Assembly: GCF_023022985.1 (NCBI RefSeq)
Contig: NZ_CP095461.1
Span: 2,232,001-2,296,000 of the forward strand
DNA from: Arthrobacter gengyunqii
GTDB taxonomy: Bacteria > Actinomycetota > Actinomycetes > Actinomycetales > Micrococcaceae
Reading direction: 5' to 3'
Length of the DNA: 64,000 nucleotides
Shown: piece after piece, positions 44,727 through 53,096 of the stretch
Layout: the number at the start of each line of letters is the position of its first letter
Position numbering within the stretch: the first letter of the stretch is position 1
Made by a program: the position numbers and the translations under genes
Notes under the pieces: generated by a model
What the model was told of the DNA's origin: nothing
What the model saw: the letters and a program-made list of their open reading frames with translations, nothing else
The model's database searches: none

Positions 44727-45281
44727 ATGCCTACAACCGTTCACGAGTTCGCCTGGCCCGACCGCGTTGTCGTCGGCACTGTCGGCGTTCCGGGTCAGCG
44801 CACGTTCTACCTGCAGGTACGCACCGGGAAACAGATCGTCAGCATCGCCCTCGAGAAGCAGCAGTCGGCCCAGCTGGCCGAGAAGATCGACGAGATCCTC
44901 GACCAGCTCATGACCATCGAAGGCAATCCCTTTCACGTTCCCGCAAGCACACCCATCGAGCTCGTCGACAACGACGATCTCGAGCCGGTTCAGGAGCAGT
45001 TCCGCACCGGGGTGTTGAGCCTGGGCTGGGATCCCACCACGGCCCAGCTCGTCATCGAGGCCTATCCCCTCGAAGAGGTTGACCCGGACGACGACGGCTT
45101 CCTCGAAGAGGATGACGACGCCGATCCCGCCGAGGTGCTGCGGGTCAGCATGCCGGTGGGCACCGCCCGGGCCTTCGCGAAGCGCGCGCGGGAAGTGGTG
45201 GGCGCCGGGCGTCCGATCTGCGTGATCTGCGGTCAGCCGATCGACGCCGACGGGCATACCTGCACCTTCCCCGAGGCCTGA
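44727..45281 (+). CDS. DUF3090 family protein
   Basis: A 184-residue protein with a conserved TVHEFAWPDRVVVGTVG start and C-terminal CVICGQPIDADGHTCTF zinc-like pair of Cys. In actinobacteria this gene lies between the phosphatase and SCO1664 genes. Function unknown. The stop overlaps the start of the next gene by one base (TGATG). Confidence 0.88.
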   Translation: MPTTVHEFAWPDRVVVGTVGVPGQRTFYLQVRTGKQIVSIALEKQQSAQLAEKIDEILDQLMTIEGNPFHVPASTPIELVDNDDLEPVQEQFRTGVLSLGWDPTTAQLVIEAYPLEEVDPDDDGFLEEDDDADPAEVLRVSMPVGTARAFAKRAREVVGAGRPICVICGQPIDADGHTCTFPEA

Positions 45282-46048
45282 TGCCGGCGTCGGACCTGGG
45301 AACCGCTGAGCTGACGCTTACCGGCCGCATCACGACGGCGTCGAACGCCACCTTTCTGGGCTCCATTGGCGGTGCCGCCGTCGTCTACAAACCGATGGCG
45401 GGCGAGAAGCCGCTGTGGGACTTTCCCGACGGGTTCCTGGCGCACCGGGAGGTGGCCGCCTACCTGGTGTCGGAGACCCTGGGCTGGAACATCGTGCCGC
45501 GCACCTTCCTGCGGGACGGCCCGCTGGGCGAAGGAATGGTGCAGCTCTGGCAGCACACGGACCCGGAGCAGACCGCGGTGGACCTGGTGGCTGCGGACGA
45601 CGTGCCCGGAACCGGCTGGAAAGAGGTCCTTGAGGGTGAGGACCAAAACGGACGGATCGTCGCCCTCATTCACGAAGACACGCCGGCGCTGCGACGGATG
45701 GCAGTGTTCGACGTGCTGGTCAACAATGCCGACCGCAAAGGCGACCACATCCTCGCCATGGGCGGCGGCCACCGGTACGGCGTGGACCACGGGCTCACCT
45801 TCCACAGCGACCACAAACTGCGGACGGTGCTGTGGGGCTGGATCGGCGAAGAGTTGACCGCCGAGGAACTCGAGGGCATCGACCGGATCCTCGAGGGACT
45901 GCGGGGGAAGCTGGGCTCGGAGCTGTCGGAGCTGCTCACGGCCGAGGAAATTGCTTCGCTAGCCGCGCGCTGCGCGCGGCTGCGCTCGGCCGGACAGTTT
46001 CCGGCGCCGAGCGGCGGAATGCCCGCGGTGCCCTGGCCGCTGTTCTAA
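45281..46048 (+). CDS. SCO1664 family protein (PI3/4-kinase-like fold)
   Basis: A 255-residue protein; VVYKPMAGEKPLWDFPDG (kinase-like Lys) with LVNNADRKGDHILAMGGG (catalytic-loop-like Asp-Arg) and YGVDHGLTFH (Asp, metal-binding-like) resemble the HipA/PI3-kinase-like group. Enzymatic activity unproven. Coupled to DUF3090 by a 1-bp overlap. Confidence 0.88.
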   Translation: MPASDLGTAELTLTGRITTASNATFLGSIGGAAVVYKPMAGEKPLWDFPDGFLAHREVAAYLVSETLGWNIVPRTFLRDGPLGEGMVQLWQHTDPEQTAVDLVAADDVPGTGWKEVLEGEDQNGRIVALIHEDTPALRRMAVFDVLVNNADRKGDHILAMGGGHRYGVDHGLTFHSDHKLRTVLWGWIGEELTAEELEGIDRILEGLRGKLGSELSELLTAEEIASLAARCARLRSAGQFPAPSGGMPAVPWPLF

Positions 46049-46092
46049 CGGCCCTCCCGGCGCAGGACCTCACCGGCTACGGTGGATGTGCC

Positions 46093-47523
46093 ATGGATCT
46101 TTTCAGCGCCGAGGGATACGAATTTGCGCGGCAGGTGCTGCAGCGCGGCATCGCCGCCGTGTTTCTGATCGCCTTCATCTCCGCCGCTAACCAGTTTCCG
46201 GCGCTGCTGGGTGAGCGCGGACTGCTGCCCGCACCCCGGTTTCTGGCCCGGACCGCCGGCCGCGGCATCCCCACCCTGTTCCGTTGGCATTACTCGGACC
46301 GGTTCCTGCTGGCTGTTGCCTGGACCGGCGCCGCCGTCGCCGCCCTGCTCGTTGCCGGGCTTCCCCAAACCGGTCCCCCGTGGCTGCCGATGGCAGCCTT
46401 CCTCCTGCTGTTCGGGCTGTACCTTTCCATCGTGAACATCGGCCAGACGTTTTACGGCTTCGGCTGGGAATCACTGCTGCTCGAGGCCGGCTTCCTGGCG
46501 GCGTTCCTGGGCTCCAACGAGGTGGCTCCTCCGGTCACGGTGCTCTTCCTCTTCCGCTGGCTGGTCTTCCGGCTGGAGTTTGGAGCCGGGCTGATCAAGA
46601 TGCGCGGGGACCGGGTGTGGCGGGACCTGACCGCCCTGTATTACCACCATGAAACCCAGCCAATGCCCAATCCGGCCAGCTGGTACTTCCACCACCTGCC
46701 CAGACCCCTGCACAAGGCCGAGGTGCTGGGCAACCACTTCGCCCAGCTGGTGGTGCCGTTTTTCCTCTTCTTTCCGCAGCCGGTGGCGGGGATTGCCGCG
46801 GCCGTGGTGATTCTCACCCAGCTGTGGCTGGTGCTGTCCGGGAACTTCGCCTGGCTGAACGTGCTGACCATCCTGCTCGCCTTCAGCGCAGTCGCCGATT
46901 CCAACCTGTCGGTGCTCTTTCCTGCGGTGTCCTTTGCCGGCCCGGACCCTTCCGCCAACCCTGTCTGGTTCACCGTCGTCGTACTGGCCGTGACGGCCCT
47001 GATGCTCTATTGGGCGTGGAAGCCGCTGCGGAATCTGTTCAGCCGCAACCAGCTGATGAACGCCAGCTTCAACCGCTGGCACCTGTCCAACGCGTACGGC
47101 GCGTTCGGCAGCATTACCCGATCCCGCAACGAGGTCGTGATCGAGGGAACCCTGGATGATCCCGGCGCGGACGCCCGCTGGCTGGCCTATGAGTTCAAGG
47201 GGAAGCCCGGCGACCCGTCACGGCGGCCGCGCCAATTCGCCCCGTACCATCTGCGGCTGGACTGGCTGATGTGGTTTCTGGCGCTGGGTGCCTCCGGCGG
47301 TTCCTGGTTTCCGGTGCTGCTGCAGAAACTGCTCGACGGCGACCGCCGCACCCTGGCGCTGCTGCGCACCGACCCCTTTGCCGGGACGCCGCCCCGGTGG
47401 GTGCGGGCGAGGGTGTACCGCTACCGGTTTTCGACTCCCGCGGAACGCCGGGCCGACGGCGTGTGGTGGGTGCGCGAACCTGCGGGCTTCCTGACCGGAC
47501 CCGTGCGGCGAATCGGTGCCTGA
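46093..47523 (+). CDS. Lipase maturation factor (LMF1) family membrane protein
   Basis: A 476-residue protein with an N-terminal helical part and conserved LMF1 blocks: FYGFGWESLLLEAGFLAAFL, EFGAGLIKMRGDRVW, YHHETQPMPNPASWYFHHLP, and the C-terminal DWLMWFLALG region. In vertebrates LMF1 helps fold lipases in the ER; bacterial members have unknown partners. The ATG at 46093 gives MDLFSAEGYEFARQVL. It is next to an alpha/beta hydrolase gene, which could be a client, but this is speculation. Confidence 0.88.
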   Translation: MDLFSAEGYEFARQVLQRGIAAVFLIAFISAANQFPALLGERGLLPAPRFLARTAGRGIPTLFRWHYSDRFLLAVAWTGAAVAALLVAGLPQTGPPWLPMAAFLLLFGLYLSIVNIGQTFYGFGWESLLLEAGFLAAFLGSNEVAPPVTVLFLFRWLVFRLEFGAGLIKMRGDRVWRDLTALYYHHETQPMPNPASWYFHHLPRPLHKAEVLGNHFAQLVVPFFLFFPQPVAGIAAAVVILTQLWLVLSGNFAWLNVLTILLAFSAVADSNLSVLFPAVSFAGPDPSANPVWFTVVVLAVTALMLYWAWKPLRNLFSRNQLMNASFNRWHLSNAYGAFGSITRSRNEVVIEGTLDDPGADARWLAYEFKGKPGDPSRRPRQFAPYHLRLDWLMWFLALGASGGSWFPVLLQKLLDGDRRTLALLRTDPFAGTPPRWVRARVYRYRFSTPAERRADGVWWVREPAGFLTGPVRRIGA

Positions 47524-47612
47524 GGCCTACCGTTCGGCGCGCTGCAAATGGCAGACTTGCCAGCATCACCAGCCGGCAACCCGGATCACTGCGGATGCGA
47601 GGAGCACTGACC

Positions 47613-48488
47613 ATGACTCCAGTGGGATCCCTGCCGAGGACTTTGGCAGCCCTGGACCGGGGCGGCCTCCAGTCCGAGGACCGCACCCCCGTGGTCTTCA
47701 TCCACGGACTGTGGCTGCACGCCACCAGCTGGGATTCCTGGGTGGAGCTCTTTGAGGAACGCGGCTATGCGCCGTGGGCTCCCGGCTGGCCGGGTGAACC
47801 GGAAAGCCTTCCGGCCGCCAATGCCTTTCCGGGTCCCATGGCCGGAACCGGCGTGGCCGAGGCCCTGAGCCATTATGAAGAACTCATCGGCAGGCTGCCC
47901 CGGCCGCCGGTACTCGTGGGGCATGCCTTCGGCGGGCTGCTCGCCCAGCAGCTCCTGGCCCGGGGGCTGGCCGCAGGTGCGGTTGCGGTGGCGCCCGTTC
48001 AGTTCCGCGGTGTCCTCCGGCTTCCCCCCGTCCAGATGGCGTCCCTGCTTCCCGTGCTGCGGAACCCTCTGAACGTCCGGAAAATTGTTCGCCAAACCCC
48101 GCAGCATTTCCGACGGGACTTCGCCAACGCCGTTTCGGAACGCGAGTCCAATGACATGCTGGCCACCTGTGTCATGCCGGCACCCGGACGTCCGCTGTTC
48201 CAAGCTGCGCTGGCAAACGTAAATCCGCGCACCCCGGTCCGGGTGGACACCACTGTGGACAGGGGGCCGCTGCTGCTGGTGGGAGCGGGCCGGGACCGGG
48301 TGGTTCCGGCGTCGGTGGTCCGGGCCGCCGCCCGCCGCTACCGAAGAGCAACCTCACCCACCGAGTACATGGAGATCGAAGGCAGCGGTCACTCGCTGGT
48401 CATCGATCACAGCTGGCAGATTCTGGCGGAAACCGTGCTCGCGTTCCTGGACCGGCACGGGCTCTCGCCGGAATCGGCGGACGGCTAG
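47613..48488 (+). CDS. Alpha/beta hydrolase-fold protein with Ala in place of the nucleophile Ser
   Basis: A 291-residue hydrolase-fold protein. The nucleophile elbow reads VLVGHAFGG, with Ala where Ser normally stands. The acid (GAGRDRVVP) and the His (GSGHSLVID) are kept. Oxyanion motif FIHGLWLH. The ATG at 47613 has GAGGAG upstream. It is either catalytically dead, uses another residue, or has a special mechanism as in some cofactor-free enzymes. IS481 copy 2 begins 14 bp after the stop. Confidence 0.8.
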   Translation: MTPVGSLPRTLAALDRGGLQSEDRTPVVFIHGLWLHATSWDSWVELFEERGYAPWAPGWPGEPESLPAANAFPGPMAGTGVAEALSHYEELIGRLPRPPVLVGHAFGGLLAQQLLARGLAAGAVAVAPVQFRGVLRLPPVQMASLLPVLRNPLNVRKIVRQTPQHFRRDFANAVSERESNDMLATCVMPAPGRPLFQAALANVNPRTPVRVDTTVDRGPLLLVGAGRDRVVPASVVRAAARRYRRATSPTEYMEIEGSGHSLVIDHSWQILAETVLAFLDRHGLSPESADG

Positions 48489-48496
48489 CAGCCCGG

Positions 48497-48502
48497 TCTA
48501 GA
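48497..48502. repeat. Target-site duplication, left side of IS481 copy 2
   Basis: TCTAGA, repeated at 49584-49589. NCTAGN form. Confidence 0.9.
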
Positions 48503-49583
48503 TGTACCCGGCCATTAGGTTGGTAGCAGGCGGCTGATGGGTGGTTTGCCTCCGAGTGCGCTGTGGCGTCGTTCATTGTTGTAGTGCTCGAGCCATGGCG
48601 CAAGTGCCGCTGCCCGCTCGTCGTTGCTGGTGAAGATCCGTCGGTAGGCCCATTCGGTGGCCAGGGTGCGGTTCAGGCGCTCCACCTTGCCGTTCTGCCA
48701 GGGGCAGTGCGGTTTGATGAACTTCTGCGTGATGTCGTAGGCGGCGCAGAGATCACGCAGCGAGTAGCGGTAGGCCCAGGCGTTGTCGGTCATCAAGCGC
48801 TCGATCCGTGTGATGCCGTGTGAAGCGAAGTAGGTGATGGCACGTTCCAGGAATCCCGCGCAGGTCGGTCCCTTCTCGTCGGGCAGGATCTCGCTGTAGG
48901 CCAGCCGGGAGTGATCATCGATCACGGAGTGGACGTAATCGTAGCCGACTTTGATCTGCTTGCGCGCGTTCGTGGAACCCATCTGCCGCCCGTGGGCCTT
49001 CCAGCCGCCGCCGTCGGGGATCTTGCCGAGCTTTTTGACGTCCATGTGCACCAGCTCGCCGGGCCGTTCGCGCTCGTACCGCACCGCAGTGGCCTTCGAT
49101 GAGCGGATCACCTCTCCGGTGATCGGGTCGCAGTCACGCAGGAAGGCCGTGCCATGGCGGCGAAGGATCCGGGATACCGTTCGCGCCGGGACGCCCAGCA
49201 TCGGTCCGAGCACGTCGGGCCCGGCGCGATGCTCAGCGCGCGCGGAGAGGACCTTCTGCTCAGTGTCGGTGCTGGTGCGCGTTGGCATCGTGTGCGGCCG
49301 GGAGGATCGTGTGGCCAGCCCTGCTTCGCCTTCAGCGTCGTAGCGGTCGATCCAGGTCTTCACGCACTTGCGTGAGACACCCATAGCGGCCGCGATATGG
49401 GCCTGTTTCCAGCCAGACTGGTGGCGATGGACGATCAGCAGCCGGCCATAAACGGTCAAACGGGCACTACTGTGGGACACGAGAACCTCCGGGTTGGAGC
49501 GGGCCTTTGACAAGCCACATCCCATCCGGAGGTTCTCCTTCGTTCAACCAGACACGCCGCTACCAACGTCCTGGCCGGGTACA
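48503..49583 (-). mobile_element. IS481-family insertion sequence, copy 2 (1081 bp)
   Basis: Same ends and orientation as copy 1, with a few substitutions. It is inserted at the 3' end of the X25 protein gene. Its own flanking duplication TCTAGA contains the stop codon of that gene. Confidence 0.95.
48515..49480 (-). CDS. IS481-family transposase, copy 2
   Basis: About 321 residues, nearly identical to the copy at 36515 (e.g. SSARLTVY against SNARLTVY, TDTEQKVLSARAEH against TEVEQKVLAARAEH, ERPGELV against ETPGELV). All DDE residues are present. GTG start at 49480 with the same GGAGG. Confidence 0.93.
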   Translation of the reverse strand: MSHSSARLTVYGRLLIVHRHQSGWKQAHIAAAMGVSRKCVKTWIDRYDAEGEAGLATRSSRPHTMPTRTSTDTEQKVLSARAEHRAGPDVLGPMLGVPARTVSRILRRHGTAFLRDCDPITGEVIRSSKATAVRYERERPGELVHMDVKKLGKIPDGGGWKAHGRQMGSTNARKQIKVGYDYVHSVIDDHSRLAYSEILPDEKGPTCAGFLERAITYFASHGITRIERLMTDNAWAYRYSLRDLCAAYDITQKFIKPHCPWQNGKVERLNRTLATEWAYRRIFTSNDERAAALAPWLEHYNNERRHSALGGKPPISRLLPT

Positions 49584-49589
49584 TCTAGA
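49584..49589. repeat. Target-site duplication, right side of IS481 copy 2
   Basis: TCTAGA, matching 48497-48502; contains the TAG stop (on the minus strand) of the next gene. Confidence 0.9.
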
Positions 49590-50373
49590 CGTTGACGTCA
49601 GGCTTGGTGACCACCGTATGCGTTGCGTGGTCGTACAGGAACGTCAGCGGACCGCCGTCGTGCGCCATGTCCATGTTGGCGCCGTCCCGGTGACCGTGCC
49701 GCCCGTAGTTCTCCTCCCAGGATCCGTCCAACGCCACCTTGTATTCGTAGTGTCCCGCGGGGAGATCTGCGGTGAGCTTCCAGAGCTCGTCATTGCGGTC
49801 AAAGGTAAGCTGCAGGCCGGCCGGGTCCCAGTCGGCCTGGCCCAGGGCGCTGCCCAGGGTACCGGCAATAACGACGGCGCCCGGCTGCGGAAAGGAGGGT
49901 TCGGGCCGTTCGGTGCCCGCATGGGCGCCGTGGTGTTCCTGCGGAACTTCCGGCACGGCCACGGAATCCTGCAGTGCCTCTTCCACGACTTCCTCCACCT
50001 CAGCTGCTGCGGGCGAGGCGGCGGCCGGAGCAACTGCCTTGCCGTTCATGGCGGCCAGCAGATCGGCGGTGTCCGGGAAATCCTGCAGGGCGCGGCGGCC
50101 GGAGGCGGTAATGCTCCAGCCCGCCCGGCCTTCCTTGGTGATCCAGCCGGCTTTGACCAGCTTGCCGGTGGCAGTGGCCAAGGCACGTTCTCCGCGTGCG
50201 GCGCCGCTGGCCAGCGTCTCGGCTTCAGTCCCCGTCAACGGCACGCGGGTCACGGCGGCGGAGAGGACTTCTCCCCTGCTGATCCGGCGCTCGGCGGACG
50301 GATCCTCCGCAGCCAGGACTTCCAAGACTGCCTTGAGCCTCAGTGCAGTGTTTTCAATGCTGTTCTTCGCCAA
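49585..50373 (-). CDS. Winged-helix protein with C-terminal pullulanase X25 (glycogen-binding-like) domain
   Basis: A 262-residue protein. N-terminal half looks like a winged helix (GWITKEGRAGWSITASGRRA). An Ala/Val/Glu-rich linker follows, then an X25 / early-set glycan-binding module (LGSALGQADWDPAGLQLTF to LPAGHYEYKVALDGSWEENY). Similar modules occur in pullulanases. No catalytic domain is present. TTG start at 50373 has AAGGAG upstream. The role could be polysaccharide-linked regulation; unknown. Confidence 0.75.
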   Translation of the reverse strand: MAKNSIENTALRLKAVLEVLAAEDPSAERRISRGEVLSAAVTRVPLTGTEAETLASGAARGERALATATGKLVKAGWITKEGRAGWSITASGRRALQDFPDTADLLAAMNGKAVAPAAASPAAAEVEEVVEEALQDSVAVPEVPQEHHGAHAGTERPEPSFPQPGAVVIAGTLGSALGQADWDPAGLQLTFDRNDELWKLTADLPAGHYEYKVALDGSWEENYGRHGHRDGANMDMAHDGGPLTFLYDHATHTVVTKPDVNV

Positions 50374-50432
50374 CGTCTCTCCTTCGTTTCAACGTGCAGA
50401 TCCTTCACTAAGCTTACTGATCGCCGCAGAGG

Positions 50433-51233
50433 CTACCGGACCGGAGCGGCCCCGGACACACTGGCGCCGTGCTGCAACGCGTGTGCCAGCGCGTCGAAAT
50501 TCCCGGTGGCCAGCGGAACACAGGCAGCATAGGCCTCGATCAAGGCCGCCTCGACGCTGTTCAGATCAACGGTTCCGGTGTCCTCCGCGGCGCCGGCAGT
50601 TTCCGGATTCCAGTCCAGGCCCAATGCGGAGTAACACTCGGTCAACACACGCCGCAGCGGAGCTGCGTCCTGCACCACAAACACCGAGGAAAAGAGCCAG
50701 GCACCGGACACCACGCGCTGCGCCGTGCCAACCAGCTTGATTTTCCTGCCACCGCCGGCGGTGCCGTGGACGGTGAACTCCCCCGGGCAATACTCCCCGG
50801 AGATTTCTCCCACTGCGGCATCGGCGCCTGCCCGCCGCAGAGCTGAGGCATACATTTCGCCGAAGGCAGCGAATCTTTCCCGGGAACCGGTCACCGCCTC
50901 TGTTCCTGGTTCCACATGATCCAGAATGAGGCAGCCTTGGTGGTAGGCCGCAGCCCGTCCGCCTGCCTTGCGCACCAGGGGCTCGAAGCCCTGCAGCCGG
51001 CAGGCCCGGGCGGCGTCGTCGAACCCGGGCAGGCGCGCGTCGCGCTGGCCCAGCGCCACGGTGGGCTGCGGCCGGTATACACGGAGCGTCGGGCCCAGCT
51101 CCCCTTGCTTGGCCGCGGCCAGCATGGCCAGGGCAAAGTCCAGATCCTCCGCAGCGCCCAGGCTTTGATGCTGGCGCACCACCGTGAGCGGTGTCGCAGC
51201 CCCGCCGGCTGGACCGAATAAGTCGCCGGACAT
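50433..51233 (-). CDS. Lipoate-protein ligase A family protein
   Basis: A 266-residue protein of the LplA/LipM/LipL fold. Visible: RPQPTVALGQRD (start of the lipoate-binding core), VRKAGGRAAAYHQGCLILDH (the conserved glycine-rich RR-GGG-like motif) and GGRKIKLVGTAQRV with the conserved lysine. Such proteins attach lipoyl or octanoyl groups to E2/GcvH, or are distant regulators. Start ATG 51233, four bases after the stop of the thioesterase gene. Confidence 0.83.
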   Translation of the reverse strand: MSGDLFGPAGGAATPLTVVRQHQSLGAAEDLDFALAMLAAAKQGELGPTLRVYRPQPTVALGQRDARLPGFDDAARACRLQGFEPLVRKAGGRAAAYHQGCLILDHVEPGTEAVTGSRERFAAFGEMYASALRRAGADAAVGEISGEYCPGEFTVHGTAGGGRKIKLVGTAQRVVSGAWLFSSVFVVQDAAPLRRVLTECYSALGLDWNPETAGAAEDTGTVDLNSVEAALIEAYAACVPLATGNFDALAHALQHGASVSGAAPVR

Positions 51234-51237
51234 GGTT

Positions 51238-52026
51238 CTAGGCCTGCCCGCCAAGCCGGCGCACGGTCAGAATCTGTTCACTGCGGCCAAAGGGCCCCTC
51301 GCTGTCATGCAGCACCGAGGACGTCAGGCCAATGCCGTCCGTTCCAAACGTGACCCGGGTGTCCAGCCCCAGCCACTCTCCCCGGGGCTCCCGGTGAAGG
51401 TGGATCTGCAGGTCGACGTTGGGGAACATGTAGCTGTCCCCGCCCGGCGGAACCCTTGCCGCAATGCCGTTGGCAGTGTCCACCAGGCCCACCATGCGCA
51501 CCAGGTCCGACGTTGTTTCTCCCTCCAGCATGGAGTAGGGCGTGCGGATCCACACCTGCCCGCGGCCCGGGCGCAGGCCCGGCACGGCGCGGAAGTCCAG
51601 GGACCCGATGAAGTCCCCCGGCCACGCGGTCATTCCCCGGGCCTCTTCCAGGCCGTCGGGTCCGGGCATCGGCGCATCCTCCAGGGCTGCCACTTCGCCG
51701 GTGGAACCCAGCGCCAGCCGCCAGGCGGTGGCCCGCACCGCCGTCCGGCCGCCGGCAATCAGTTCAGCTTCCAGCAGTTCGATGGTGCGGCCGGGGCGCA
51801 GGACCTTGGTCCGCACGTCGAAGGTGCCGCCGGGGATGACGCCGAGGATGTCATAGCTGATCCTGGCCAGGCGCATGTCCGGGCGGGGGCTGCACGTTTC
51901 CAGCGCATGGGCGAGCAGGCCCGAGACGGGAGCCATGTGCTGCTCGCTCTCATTCCAGGCGCCCTGCGTATGGATGGTGGATTCAAAGGTTTCCTCGCCC
52001 AGGGCGCGGTAATACGACTCGGCCAC
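51238..52026 (-). CDS. Thioesterase family protein (TesB-like double hotdog)
   Basis: A 262-residue protein with two hotdog halves (e.g. RISYDILGVIPGGTFDVRTK and NVDLQIHLHREPRGEWLGLD). It would hydrolyse acyl-CoA. GTG start at 52026 with AAGGAGG upstream. It is followed directly by the ligase gene, so the two are likely co-expressed. Confidence 0.83.
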   Translation of the reverse strand: MAESYYRALGEETFESTIHTQGAWNESEQHMAPVSGLLAHALETCSPRPDMRLARISYDILGVIPGGTFDVRTKVLRPGRTIELLEAELIAGGRTAVRATAWRLALGSTGEVAALEDAPMPGPDGLEEARGMTAWPGDFIGSLDFRAVPGLRPGRGQVWIRTPYSMLEGETTSDLVRMVGLVDTANGIAARVPPGGDSYMFPNVDLQIHLHREPRGEWLGLDTRVTFGTDGIGLTSSVLHDSEGPFGRSEQILTVRRLGGQA

Positions 52027-52093
52027 AGATGTGCCCTCCTTGGTTCAGGTTTGTGCTTCAGGCTACATCAGCGGCGGCCCGGAGGTGCCTGAG

Positions 52094-52930
52094 TCAGTAC
52101 TGGCTGAAGGCAGCCGTGGCGGGGTCCGCGCCGATCCTCCTGCCGGCGTCGAGCTCGTTGATCTGCTCCATGTCGCGGGGCGAGAGCTCCAGGCTCACGG
52201 AGGCGAGGTTCTCCCGCATCCGCTCCGGAGTGGCCGTCTTTGGGATGGCGATGTTGCCGGACGCCAGATGCCAGGCCAGCACCACCTGGGCCGGTGTTGC
52301 ATCGTGGCGCCGCGCAATATCAATCACGGTGCTGTTCGCCAGATCCTCGCTCTGCCCCAGCGGGCTGTAGGCCTCAACCGCCATGCCGTGGCGGCGGGAA
52401 GCATCTGCGAGCGCCCGCTGCTGGAAGGTGGGGTGCAGTTCAATCTGATTGACAACGGGCGGAACGTTGGCGGCCTGGGTGAGTTCCTCCAGATGTTCGG
52501 GGAGGAAATTGGAAACGCCGATGGCGCGGGCCAGTCCGTCGGAATAGATTTGTTCCAGGTCCTGCCAGGCCTGCAGGAACAGTCCCTGCGAGGGAACCGG
52601 CCAGTGGATCAGGTACAGGTCCACTTGCTCCAGGCCCAGCGCTTCCCGGCTGTCCTCGAACGCGGGGCGTGCCCGCGCCTGGTCCCCGTTGCGGAGTTTG
52701 GTGGTGATAAACAGATCTTCGCGGGCAATGCCGGATGCTGCGACGGCGGCGCCCACTGCTGCTTCATTCTTGTAACCGGCTGCCGTATCGATGTGCCGGT
52801 AGCCGGCTTCGAGGGCACTTTCGACGGCTCCCTGGGTGCTCTGCGGGGGGATCTGAAATACTCCGTAGCCGAGCTGGGGAATGCGGACTCCGTTGTTCAG
52901 GTCCAGTCCCGGGACATGTTCATGCGTCAT
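52094..52930 (-). CDS. Aldo/keto reductase (2,5-diketo-D-gluconate reductase type)
   Basis: A 278-residue TIM-barrel reductase. Catalytic D48, Y53, K78 and H109 are all present (YRHIDTAAGYKNE, FITTKL, YLIHW). NADPH-binding C-terminus IPKTATPERMRENL. Reduces aldehydes or ketones; substrate unknown. Divergent from the next reductase gene. Confidence 0.92.
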   Translation of the reverse strand: MTHEHVPGLDLNNGVRIPQLGYGVFQIPPQSTQGAVESALEAGYRHIDTAAGYKNEAAVGAAVAASGIAREDLFITTKLRNGDQARARPAFEDSREALGLEQVDLYLIHWPVPSQGLFLQAWQDLEQIYSDGLARAIGVSNFLPEHLEELTQAANVPPVVNQIELHPTFQQRALADASRRHGMAVEAYSPLGQSEDLANSTVIDIARRHDATPAQVVLAWHLASGNIAIPKTATPERMRENLASVSLELSPRDMEQINELDAGRRIGADPATAAFSQY

Positions 52931-53096
52931 TGGAGTGCCTTTCGTTGCGTTTGGCCTCCACCCTATTTCCCGCAGGAACTGTTGGATACCCCTAGTCCGG
53001 GGAGTGCCCGGGCGAGCAGAATGGGTCCTGCGCCCGCGGTCCCGATGCCGCGGGCCGGCTGCTCAGCCACCGACCACCCCGAGTGAGGATTCCTCC

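Noticed and set aside
37584..48502. Region between the two IS481 copies as a composite transposon
   Set aside because: Each copy has its own matching target duplication and the DUF2332 gene bridges copy 1, so they inserted separately.
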